Assembly (NCBI RefSeq): GCF_021018895.1
Contig: NC_079372.1
Coordinates: 15,466,318-15,530,317, forward strand
DNA length: 64,000 nt
Direction: 5' to 3'
Origin: Seriola aureovittata
Taxonomy: Eukaryota; Chordata; Actinopteri; Carangiformes; Carangidae
The notes under the pieces were generated by a model that worked only from the letters and a program-made list of their open reading frames with translations, made no database searches and was not told where the DNA came from. Positions 11,723 to 64,000 of the stretch are shown piece after piece. The translations under genes were made by a program, and so were the position numbers. Each line of letters begins with the position of its first letter. The stretch's first letter is position 1.

Positions 11723-13707
11723 CTGTAAGAGATAACAAAAAAAAAAAAAAAAAGCATAAAGCTTACAGAGTTACCTCTCCTACCTCACATACCATCATGT
11801 ACTATCATTTACTCACCATTCTCCAAACTGCACTGCCTTCAGTACCCCAACAGCAGCAGTGCTCTGCCAGTCAAAACTCTGACCTACATGGTCAGCATGC
11901 GCCTTAGTCCGGTCCTCGAACAGAACCTCTCTGGGTTCACTGGCCCTCGGCAGGTAGTGCAGATTTTTTATCTCATTCATAGACCTAGACAAAAAGATAT
12001 GAGGGGGCAGGGAATAGAGAAAGGACAATAAGATTTTTTTTTTAAGTCATAAATTGCCTCCCCACAAGCACGCCTCAACAGTTAAGAAGATTTTTTCTAT
12101 ATTTCAATGACGATTATTAGTCAGACTTATTGATATGGATCTCATTTCATATATTTTCCTTGAAGCTATGGAGTTGTACCTGCGTCGTTTGAAAGGAGAC
12201 TTGGGCATGTCAGCAGTAGGTACCATTTGTTCTCCTGGTCGCACCCACATGATGGGCCCATCATCACTCTGAGAGCGACAGTCCAGCTTCAGACTGGAGA
12301 GGCTTCCCCATGGTAAGGTCATCTGTGGTGACACATGCAGAGACATTCACAAACACAGATGTGAGTTTTAGCTTCAAGTTGTCCAAGCTAATTCACACCG
12401 CTGAAACCTATGGGCATGGGCTTCACTCCCTCTCCCCAGGGCCCTCGATTGTGAACCAGAACATGAACAGGTAAGATGGCTCGATCTGCAGTGGATAACT
12501 CCAAGTAAATCACATCAAAAAAACATGAAATTCCAGTTGCTCACCGAGAGATTGCCAGGGTGTTTCCACCTCATAGCAACCAATTTCTTGGCCCCAGTAT
12601 GGCCAGCAATAATAAGTCTTTTCTGCCAGCAGCTGAGATAAATCATTCAGGGGTAAAGCAGTTACAGATACTGGCAAGGAGAATATATCTGACAAGTGAG
12701 AGGAGACTCCGTTCCAAAAACAAGCAACAGAGGGGCATTCGCAGAATGTATTGAGAAATGCCCGCAGGAAACACAGGGTACATCGGGAGTCAGCCAGGAG
12801 ACCCATCAAGTGCAGCCTACTGGGACAACGGTAAATTCTGTGAGCATAGTTCAGGTGGATTTGTTGGTGATTGCGATTACAAGAGACCAGGATAACATTA
12901 GCCCGATCTGACCCCCAATCAAAATCAGGTCGCAATTCTGGGACATCTTTTCTATGAAATCTATCTATGGGAAAGTCCTTATGAGAGGACTAAGGTAAGC
13001 AAGTGTATAAAGTAGAGACAAAGCCCCTGGAAGTTCATCTATCACTGAAGAGTTTGTAAAATGGGTGTTGTTGTTTAATGGCTGATACCATGGCACCCAT
13101 AAACCCTGAGTTGTAAATGAAAGAAGAAGAGCCTGGGAGGTCATAACAGCCTTTCAGATCCTGGAAAGAGTCGGGAGACCAGTGTCATTGTAAATATCTC
13201 CTGAGGTGTGAACACGTTTTTGTCCCCCACTGGGAAAAACTAATAGGCTTCCGTCCTATGAGTAGTTGGTTATTGTTGAATATTGGGAGATGAAATGCCT
13301 TGAGCATTGAATGATGCATAATTTCTGGGCTTTGTGCCAAGTCTGAATGACACGTGTAATAATGGCGCTGAACCGCAGCTGACACTTTTTGACAGAAAGG
13401 TTGGTGTAAATGATATCCTGGAGTCTCCATGGGGAGACTAACTTCTCCTCTAAAGCACGCCAGGACACTGCAACCTTTGAGTTAAACCAATTAATCAAAA
13501 GGTCTAAACGAGAAGGACGAAAAGTATAATTTAAAATTTAAGACTGCCAGTGACCCGTCCAGGGTCCTCCATCGAGCAGTGGACCATTTGAGTCTGGGAT
13601 GTTTATTGTTTCAAATAAATTTAAGATTTCTGAGTTTCGACCAATGATCAGAATATGATGGTAGTGCCACACCAACTTCTCAAGATGTCTTGTCTGACTA
13701 TGGGTAT

Positions 13708-13745
<38 letters not shown>

Positions 13746-16700
13746 CAATAATAATAATAATAATCCCAGGTATCATATGGTAGCAACATTTTACAGCACC
13801 TTACTCCATATAAGGTTTAACTTTATCATAAACAGGAATGTGTGAAGATGCTATTGGTCACCAAAATCCGCATTGTCACATGTTCTTACCTACTTAATAT
13901 TACATGTGTCTTGTCCTTTCCCCTACTTAGCTTATCTTTGACAAACAATATTTTTTAAATCTATGCTTTTCCTTGTAGCCCCTTATCTATAAAGACCCTG
14001 GGTATCCTAGCTATGGATGATAGCAGTGGCTCCATCTAGACACAAACAGTCATAATAGAAGCTAAAGAATGTCTAATGTCTAATGCGAAGGTTGTTATGG
14101 CCTGAACTCTTGAAGTGTTAGTGAGGTTTAGGAAAACAAGTGGAACAACCTCCTTCACAGCACCGAACTGGCAAAATTAACTCTGAAGCACGGGCTTGCA
14201 GAAACATGTGCAGGTTCGACCATCTTTTAATGTCCTTGAGAAGATAGTTGTACCTGCTTGTTTAATTATATTTCACAGTCTGGTTGAAGGTGGGGGGATA
14301 TTTCAAAACCGAGATATTTGAACTGTTTGAGCATCTGGACGTCTGAAGAGAGAATAGCTGATTCGGCAGCTTTGTTGAGGGGCACAAAGGCAGTCTTAAC
14401 CTGAGAGGCTGCCGAATTCTTCGATTACCATAAGCAGATGAGTTGCAGATGTTGATGGCAATGTGATGAGGCGTGCCACGCATAGATATGGGGCTAATAT
14501 TCTGTGAGTGTGATTCAGTTAATGTTAACATTATTGTTATCAAAAGTACAACAGACTGAACAGATGCTACAACAATAACAATGCATCAGTAATGGAGTTA
14601 TCATGGAGCGCGGTCCTTGTACTCCTTAATGAGCTTCCTGAGAGCAACATACTGTATTCAGCATATTAAGTGTGAATCTGGCTGGGGGCCTAGAAGATGA
14701 TTGAAGCACAGTGGACAGGTTATGGATGCACAATGAGTTTAAGTGCTCCTATCAGGTGGCAGTCAGTGCAGAAATAAATATATGTATATATATTTAAAAG
14801 AAACAAATTGTTCCCGATGTGATTGCAGCAGCATGGTTCAGTACACAACGATTCATCAGGCCTGAAAACGCAAAATCGTGTATGTGAGCTTGCTAGAGTA
14901 CAAACCTTATCCCCAGTACACCCCTTCGAATATTGATAAAAAAAAATCATAGAAATAAATCTTCCTTTGACCTTGAGAAAGGGTGATTCCTCCAGCATGT
15001 CCAGGAACTCTGGGAAATAGTCTCCAACCTCCTCATCCACAGCTCCCACCAAGCTGATTTGCCTCATGGGTCCGGCCCGGTACGTTCCTGAACAGTAAGT
15101 ACGGTTCACCTAAGACAGAAGAAACAGCTTGTGTCATTCAGTGGGCCCCCGGTTTCATACTTCATACTCAGTCCTTTAAGCCTAAAGGTACAATGTGCGC
15201 TCTCATGTCACAGGTTAATAGCTGTGAAGAAGCTACAGGAGCACATCATGCCTAATGGATCCCTCTCACCTCAATATTCAAAAACTTGGACAGTTCATTC
15301 ACAGCCACACTGATGGATTCCTTACATACTTATGAGTGATTGTAGGATACAGCCTACAGCCTACAACCTACAGCCCACGGCCTGTGTGTTTTGGACCATT
15401 ATATTAAGTTTTTCTTTTTTTTTTAACAAATTAAATCACAGCTACCAAATTGTAGTTAACTGCATAGAAAACATACCAGACTATAATCATTGCAGCAAAA
15501 GAATCTAAGGCTACATTCATCTGCATAACATTATCATCCTCTTATGTGATCACTGCCATAATGAGAATATGTTTGCAGTTTCAAGTCCTGACCCAGAAAA
15601 GTGCAGGAGATAAAACAAAGCCTTTTGGTGCAATCATCTTTGCTAGGCATCAATTTATTCTCTGCACTCTCCAGTGGTGAAAATGATCAAACTAGATCTA
15701 ATTTCCCTGCACAAACAGAGGAGCGCTGAGCTCCCCGAGTCCTCTGCAGATCTAACATACTGTACACACGTCCCGACTCGCTCTTTCTCAGGCAGTGAGA
15801 GAGGCTATAATCCCCCCGTCGTCATGGAACAAAAGCGACTCCATTACATATCTCTCCGAACAATTTGGCACCAGCACAGCTTTTAGACTTAACAACACTA
15901 TTCTCTGGACTGAATCAACTACTGGGAGTTAAACATGTACCAGCGCTCATTCATGACTGCGGTTTGGCCTGAGCCTTCGCCCTCCTGTGCCTTTCTACAA
16001 TATAGTCAGGGCATATACAGATGGGACCTTACAGTCATTTTCTGTCCTAAACGAACAGCACACTTTGCTATTATTCAAGAATTTAATTTACTAATTCATA
16101 TTTTTTTTTGGTTTTCTTCAACCGAAATCCATATTCCTTAAGTTTAGAGTTCCTCTTCTAAAAAAATCCATTATGCATCCACCTTGCTTCTCACATTACA
16201 ACATGAGGTCTGACTATAGCTGGCTACAAGAGCAGTGATGGCACAATAAAGTTTAATACACTATGAATGCTATGTGAATGCATGCTATTCTATGCCACTG
16301 CACTCAAACGTATTGAACAATTATTGGAATTTTTACAATATTTTATGATTTAGACTTAAAGTGAGTTAAAATGTTTAAATGTTTGTCCACTTATTAATTA
16401 GTTTATTGACAACTAATTAATTTGTTGCTGTTTATTTTTTGACAATTTTGTGCCATTAAGCAAAAATCCAGCCTCTAAAGTGTGTATATACTGATTTTAT
16501 TAGAATTTATTGATGGTAAATTAAATCTGTGGGTTTTGGACAGTTATTTATTTATTTTTTTACTATTTTCTGACATTTTATAGAAAAAACAATTATTGAG
16601 TAAATAATAAATGTACCCCTAATAAAAAAATTTAAAAAAACTGCTTGAACTGATATCTAAGACACCAAGGGTTATGATCCATGCAGTTGGTTTCAACAAT

Positions 16701-18470
16701 TTGTTGAGGTGTGCCAAAGTCTAGCGGACCACCTGCCATTTCACGTACCTGAGAATGAAAGTTGGCAATAGTTGTGGTCTCAATATCTTTCTTGCCCAGT
16801 ATCTCCATTTTGACTGGTGTGTTGGGGAAGTTGAAGGCAAAGTAGTCCAGGAAGTCAGGTAGGTAGGCGGCCGCACTGTGCACCACCGCCAAGGCATAGG
16901 AGGCTGCGCCTCTAGGCTTCTCAGCAAAGGCCAGCTCCAGGAACTCCTGGGCAAAGCACTCCATCTCAGCCGGACTGAGACAAGCTAACTCATCAGCATA
17001 GGCGTGCAGGACCGACCCCCCACCATTGGCTTGCCTTTCCTCATGCATGAGACATCCGCACCAGGTGCCTGTCTGGAGTGAGGAGCTGCGGATGTAGTGA
17101 TCTTGGTGGGAGAGGAAGGGGACGTGTCCCAGCTTGAGAGCGTGGAGGTAGGGTTGGTGGTTGTCTACAGTGTCTCTGCTCGGCTGATGACTGCTTTCGT
17201 GCTTCGTTGTGCCAGGCAGAGACGGATCAGGGCGAATGGGCAGAGTAAGATCTGCTCCGAGTCCTGCACATACAGTCTGAACTGCTTTGTTGTGCATGTA
17301 TCGGACCTTCTTGGCACTGTGCTCAGCCTCGCGATGCTTCTTTTTCTTCTTTTTCTTCTTAAGGAGATATTCCTCAAGTGTCAGGGACTTGATGTTCTCA
17401 TTGTGAGGCCTTGGCTCTACAAGTACAGGAATAGGTAAAAGTCAGAGTCTCAGGGCACATGCTGAGAGTGGAAGGCGTGCTATGTTTTGCTCTTAGACAC
17501 TGCTGAACAATACATCTGAACATTCTAACTGATGCATAATGTGTTAAATTAGCAATGGTGATTCATGATGGTATGCTTTCCAAACTTACATGTTGTCATG
17601 CACCCTAAATATATATATATATAATATATATATATATATATTATCTTTTTAGGTATAAGGTTATAATGTCACTATTGTACAGGGTGTAAGATGACAGGTA
17701 AAAGTAACAGAGGAAATCTGCTGTAAGCAAAAAACATTTTACATTCTCTTACAGTACTAAACCCTAGTGAGAGGAATGAATTTTAAACCTCTTGCAACTT
17801 GTCAAAGACTGTTGTGGGTCCTTAAACACTACTTTGGGAGTATCTAAAAAATATATACATATATATTTATTTTTACATATACAAAATTAGACAACTCACC
17901 CTTCTTTTTCTTCAGTTCCCCGTGTTTCACGTTGGCCTCTGTATTTTCCTTCTTGAGCTTCAGTTTCACGTCTTTGTCCCTGTGCTTTTCTTTGAAATCC
18001 TGGGGCTTGGCCTTGACCACTTTGAGAGGCGTGAAAGTGAAGAGCGCAGGTGGCTCGGAGGGCACCGCTCGCTTCTTCTGCAGCTGCTCCGGTACCTTCC
18101 GCGGCGGCGGAGGAGGGGGAGGCAAAGCCGACTGCAGGTTCTTCTTTGAACCGTTGGTGAGACCGTGATTGTGGTGATGGTGGTGGCCTTGGTGATGGCT
18201 GTGTAGGACATGTTTATCCGCGCTGAAGTTGTGGGGTTTAGGATTGTGCTGCAGCTGATGCGGCTGGTGGGTCCGGCGCTCAGCGTGTTGGTGGTTGTGG
18301 TGATGGAGCTTCACTTTCTTCGCTTCTTTCTCAGACCTCTCCCGTTTGTCAGCGGACGGCGACAGCTCCCTTTTCTTCTTCTTTTTCTTCTCTTTGATGA
18401 ATCGATCCAGACTGCCTCTCACCTTTTCTTCTTCTACTTTCGCACGCAGCAAGTCGACTTCAGCTGCCAT
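10952..18470 (-). CDS. rsbn1: RSBN1 (round spermatid basic protein 1), complete, 7 exons
   Basis: Exons in transcript order: 18470-17900, 17416-16749, 15109-14972, 12322-12180, 11984-11817, 11722-11614, 11488-10952. Phases close and give 777 residues, close to the roughly 800 of human RSBN1. ATG at 18470 has a strong Kozak context (A at -3, G at +4). The N-terminus is Lys- and His-rich; the conserved core includes [41 protein letters not shown] and [18 protein letters not shown]. The family is nuclear; its members are classed as KDM9-type H4K20me2 demethylases on the basis of worm DPY-21. RSBN1 is preferred to RSBN1L because PTPN22 and MAGI3, not PTPN12 and MAGI2, flank it. Confidence 0.95.
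11817..12322 (-). CDS. rsbn1: RSBN1 exons 4 and 5
   Basis: Exon 4 (12322-12180, phase 0 to 2) encodes [19 protein letters not shown] and [14 protein letters not shown]. Exon 5 (11984-11817, phase 2 to 2) encodes [40 protein letters not shown] and [13 protein letters not shown]. The His/Asp-containing FEDRT.AHADH stretch may contribute to a metal site, but I did not verify the catalytic residues. Confidence 0.92.
12323..14971 (-). other. RSBN1 intron 3 with L1-like retrotransposon remnant
   Basis: Minus-strand frames carry scattered non-LTR reverse-transcriptase similarity. Around 12935-12510 there is [20 protein letters not shown] followed by C..C and FW motifs, as at the C-terminal end of L1/Tx1-type ORF2. 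Around 13498-13256 there is [20 protein letters not shown], and near 14340-14270 an [10 protein letters not shown] string typical of L1 palm-thumb regions. Frames are broken by stops and shifts and by an ATT/AAT tract at 13706-13764. It is a degraded fragment with no intact ORF. Confidence 0.6.
14972..15109 (-). CDS. rsbn1: RSBN1 exon 3
   Basis: 138 nt, phase 0 on both sides: [20 protein letters not shown] then [20 protein letters not shown] and ESPFLK, which is highly conserved in RSBN1/RSBN1L. The donor is GTCAAAG, weaker than the others in this gene, but the join to exon 4 ([13 protein letters not shown]) is exact. Confidence 0.92.
15110..16748 (-). other. RSBN1 intron 2
   Basis: No exon signal. 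The portion 16320-16625 is AT-rich and resembles a second copy at about 51660-51880; both contain a TTTTTGACATTTTATAGA-like core and TTAAT-rich flanks. The rest is unremarkable. Confidence 0.45.
16320..16625. repeat. AT-rich interspersed repeat (similar copy near 51660-51880)
   Basis: AT-rich, with TTTTATAGA flanked by TTAAT-rich blocks, and GGACAGTT upstream. The MAGI3-intron copy has GGACAATTGG and GACATTTTATAGACCAAA at the corresponding places. Likely a non-autonomous DNA element; ends not resolved. Confidence 0.4.
16749..17416 (-). CDS. rsbn1: RSBN1 exon 2: start of the conserved core
   Basis: 668 nt, phase 1 in and 0 out. It begins [19 protein letters not shown], then an eight-lysine run and [14 protein letters not shown], and continues into the globular core ([55 protein letters not shown]). 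This is the most diagnostic RSBN1-family segment. Confidence 0.94.
17900..18470 (-). CDS. rsbn1: RSBN1 exon 1: basic, His-rich N-terminus
   Basis: 571 nt encoding 190 residues and ending in phase 1. Features in order: [16 protein letters not shown] helix, [22 protein letters not shown] likely nuclear-localisation patch, a long His-rich block (about residues 54-103), a polyproline run ([10 protein letters not shown]), then a Lys-rich stretch LKLKKEN. All of this is predicted to be disordered. Confidence 0.93.
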
Positions 18471-18950
18471 CTTTGCACGTACAGTACATTTAAAGGACTC
18501 GGGACTCCTACCGCGCAGGTCCCCGACAAATTGTAGTCCTCTTGCCGTTCATTTGTAGTTTGTTCCAAAAGAATTCGGCTGTGTTGCGCACGCGTAACGC
18601 ACGGAACTGTGGGTCATGTAGTTTGTTGATATTGCACTGCTGCACGGGAGTTGGAGTTTCTACTGTACTGAATGCGTGCGGCTCCGCACGCACTCACTTC
18701 TGCTCCGCTGACGTCATGTTCAGTTTGATCACGGCCACGAGAGGCAGTGCTTCACCGTTTCTAAATGTTAGGCAAAGGCAAAAAACAAACTGTTAAAACC
18801 AAAAATGTTCAGCAATGTAATATTATCAGCAAACCAATATAAACTGTATGAGGCCGGAAGGAACTGGCCTATAATTGACTGGAGATAAGTGCAAGATAAA
18901 CTTTATCAATAACCCTTGCTTCTCAAATCAAGTAAATAAAATAACAGTCA
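18471..18950. promoter_or_regulatory. RSBN1 5' flank and promoter region
   Basis: The 250 bp upstream of the RSBN1 ATG are relatively CpG-rich (CGCACGCGTAACGC and nearby), consistent with a CpG-type housekeeping promoter. No TATA box is evident at a sensible distance. On the minus strand, ACTACATGACCCACAG (about 18606-18621) is a loose match to the ZNF143-type ACTACANNTCCCA motif. The region also receives the 3' end of the upstream MAGI3 transcript. Confidence 0.4.
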
Positions 18951-18952
18951 TG

Positions 18953-18973
18953 TTTATTCAGTAAACCTTTATT
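18953..18973 (-). terminator. Candidate MAGI3 poly(A) signals (two AATAAA)
   Basis: TTTATT on the plus strand at 18953-18958 and 18968-18973 reads AATAAA on the minus strand. These are the last canonical signals before the RSBN1 5' region. Cleavage would be expected 10-30 nt further toward lower coordinates. Confidence 0.5.
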
Positions 18974-19478
18974 TATCAGTGCATGAACAGAATGCCATGA
19001 CCAGATTATTTCTTTTCACCCATTTTATATCATTTCCTCTCAGTTCCCTTAAAAAAATAATGAAACGATTTACAGAGGATTTTTTTTCTGCATGAAGGCA
19101 AATATTTATACAGGTGCTGTACAATTTATAAACATTTACAACTACCATGATGTCAAAACTAAGACTTTTTTTTCTATGTTGGAGCAATGCAAGGCCACAG
19201 TATCATACATGGTAATGGCATGAACAGTAAATAACACAGTAGCCCATCATTCAACAATAAAGTGGACAATAAATTAGTAAGTAAATGGTCTCACAGACCA
19301 AGAGATGCATGTGTTACTTCTGTACATCCTTTAACAGGCAGGCTGATGAGGGTACTGTTCGATCAATGACTAGGTGGTGAAGAGCAGTGGATGAACCACT
19401 AGATGTCTCTGTACTCCACAGTAGCAACACTGAAACAACACCACATTTTGTCTTCAGAACAGGGCACAACTGATCCTA

Positions 19479-19530
<52 letters not shown>

Positions 19531-20958
19531 TTTTCATGTTGAACTTAAATCCCTGTTTAATTAAGTTTGAGAAACTTTATAGTATAATTTCAAATAGAAC
19601 TCCCAAAGAGGCAAGTCAAGCCATTTTCACACTATGCAGAATGTGCAACCACCAATTCCTATGTGTGTGGGGAAATTAACTGCTTTCTTTTGAAGTCTGG
19701 CTTTATTTATAATAGAAAAATGAGAGCCATGATGTCGTTAATAATTAACAGTTAAGCAAAAAAATATACACACCATTTTTTTCTCACATTAAGGGTCATG
19801 TACTAAATAACAAAATTAGATTTAAAAAAAAAATTGATTTGGAGGTTAGAATGAGGAACAACAATGTTTTTGTGCCAACATTTATGATGATAAAAACAAA
19901 ACAAAACAACATCTCTTAAGGTTTTCAGTAAGTTGAAGGCAGAGGTCTCACTTCCTTACAATCAAGCTCTGTTAATTCATCTAAAATTATGTGTCAATAT
20001 ATGTGTGATCATTTTGTTAAATACATGTTTCAGATTAAGTATAGTCGATGCTACAGCGATACCGAAAAATACACAGGCCTACCAGTCAGCTTGTATACAT
20101 ACACACATAGCCAGAGGACCTAAAATACAGAGCTGCTAACAGTAGACAACATTATGAATCAGGCTCATGTGACCGCTTGAAAACTTAGAAATCGAACGCA
20201 TAGACTAACGTTTTTATAGTGTCACTGTTTTAGATGGTGCCGCGTGTCTATGCATTCTATTTCTACCTCTTTAAGTCCACATCAAAAGTGAAATGACTCA
20301 GCACGGATATGTGTACTAACAGTTTTGTTTACATATAATTTCAATAAATTACATTATGCTTTATTATTAACACACATATAACAAACATTAGAACTATATC
20401 CACAAGTATCTGGTCTGCTGATTGATGCATATAAAGCTCCAGGGTATTCTGTCCACCCTCTGATAAGCTAATGGGATCAGAGTGTTTCAGAGTTACACAC
20501 ACACGCACACACGCACACGCACACACACACACACACAGTTCACAAATCTAGTCGGGCTCTCAAAAAAAAAACAAACCAAAAAAAACAAAAAAAACAAAAA
20601 ACAGTGCAGAAATGACTTAGAAAACACTCTGTCACACCTCTGCAGCCAAATTTTAAGAGAAACTAACCAGCCTCACTTTTTTTCCCAACACATCCATCAG
20701 TGAAAGCAACAGTGACTCATCTTGCCGGGAAGAGAAGCTGAGTGATGGTATGCATATGCCTTAAACCTTCAGAGTGACAAAACAAAGCAGAATCCTTCAT
20801 CGAGGTGGGTAGACGCGGAGAGCAGTTCATCCAATTACCCACAAATAAGTCTCGCAATAGAGTGCAATACGGAGCAGCTTCGTTACAACCGGAGTCTCTG
20901 ATTGGCACAAAATAAGACTTCAGTGTCACGTCTAAAAATCACAGTCAGAACCCATCTG

Positions 20959-21058
<100 letters not shown>

Positions 21059-21277
21059 CATCAGTACAGTACAAATACTCATGTAGGTACAAGCATGTAC
21101 GTCAGATCAGGCATCAGCAGCTTGATGCAAACTAACCGAGGCAAACTGGGTGAAAAAAAAAAAAATCATAAGCAATGACAAGCTATGTTGCTGGTTACAC
21201 AGTGATCTGCTTTGTCCGAGATTGCTAAAAAAAAAACAAAAAAAAAAACCCATCCTTCCATTCTGAATGTCCATCTG

Positions 21278-64000
<42,723 letters not shown>

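Noticed and set aside
13706..13764. Short regularly spaced repeats that might suggest an array
   Set aside because: Simple AAT trinucleotide microsatellite, not a CRISPR or satellite array.
17922..18536. Plus-strand ORFs opposite RSBN1 exon 1
   Set aside because: Shadows of Lys/His-rich codons; no family resemblance.

Overview
The window is vertebrate chromosomal DNA, most likely from a ray-finned (percomorph-type teleost) fish. The signs are split genes with short GT-AG introns, many long (CA)n tracts, a decayed Tc1 transposon and small fish-type interspersed repeats. It is not a microbial, viral or plasmid sequence. I found no rRNA or CRISPR array, and no functional tRNA.

Three protein-coding genes account for the coding capacity. 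(1) PTPN22, plus strand, 186-7976: 20 exons that join in frame, running from the catalytic phosphatase domain to the stop; the 5' exons lie left of the window. (2) RSBN1, minus strand, 18470-10952: 7 exons, complete, 777 codons before the stop. (3) MAGI3, minus strand, 59564-21278: 19 exons covering the end of the guanylate-kinase-like domain, two WW domains and PDZ1-PDZ5 with a long basic tail; the N-terminal PDZ0 and first GuK exons lie beyond 64000. I checked every exon by joining splice phases by eye. All introns are GT-AG and all reading frames close.

Layout: PTPN22 and RSBN1 converge across 7977-10951. MAGI3 follows RSBN1 in tandem, and its probable poly(A) signals lie about 500 bp from the RSBN1 start codon. 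The gene set matches human 1p13.2 (PTPN22-RSBN1-PHTF1-MAGI3) and its paralogous block on 7q (PTPN12-RSBN1L-PHTF2-MAGI2). Here PHTF1 is not between RSBN1 and MAGI3, and RSBN1 is flipped relative to the human arrangement as I recall it. The genes share ancestry of location rather than a pathway: an immune-type tyrosine phosphatase, a nuclear chromatin protein and a junctional scaffold.

Introns hold most of the rest: a Tc1-like element carrying a tRNA-like piece, a hAT-type MITE nested in an older repeat, two copies of a palindromic fold-back element, an L1-like remnant, SINE-like pieces and many microsatellites. I see no previously undescribed multi-gene system. The most interesting points are the tandemly repeated exon cassette in PTPN22, the local rearrangement with PHTF1 missing, alternative in-phase donors and donor-abutting CA repeats in MAGI3, and the palindromic repeats.
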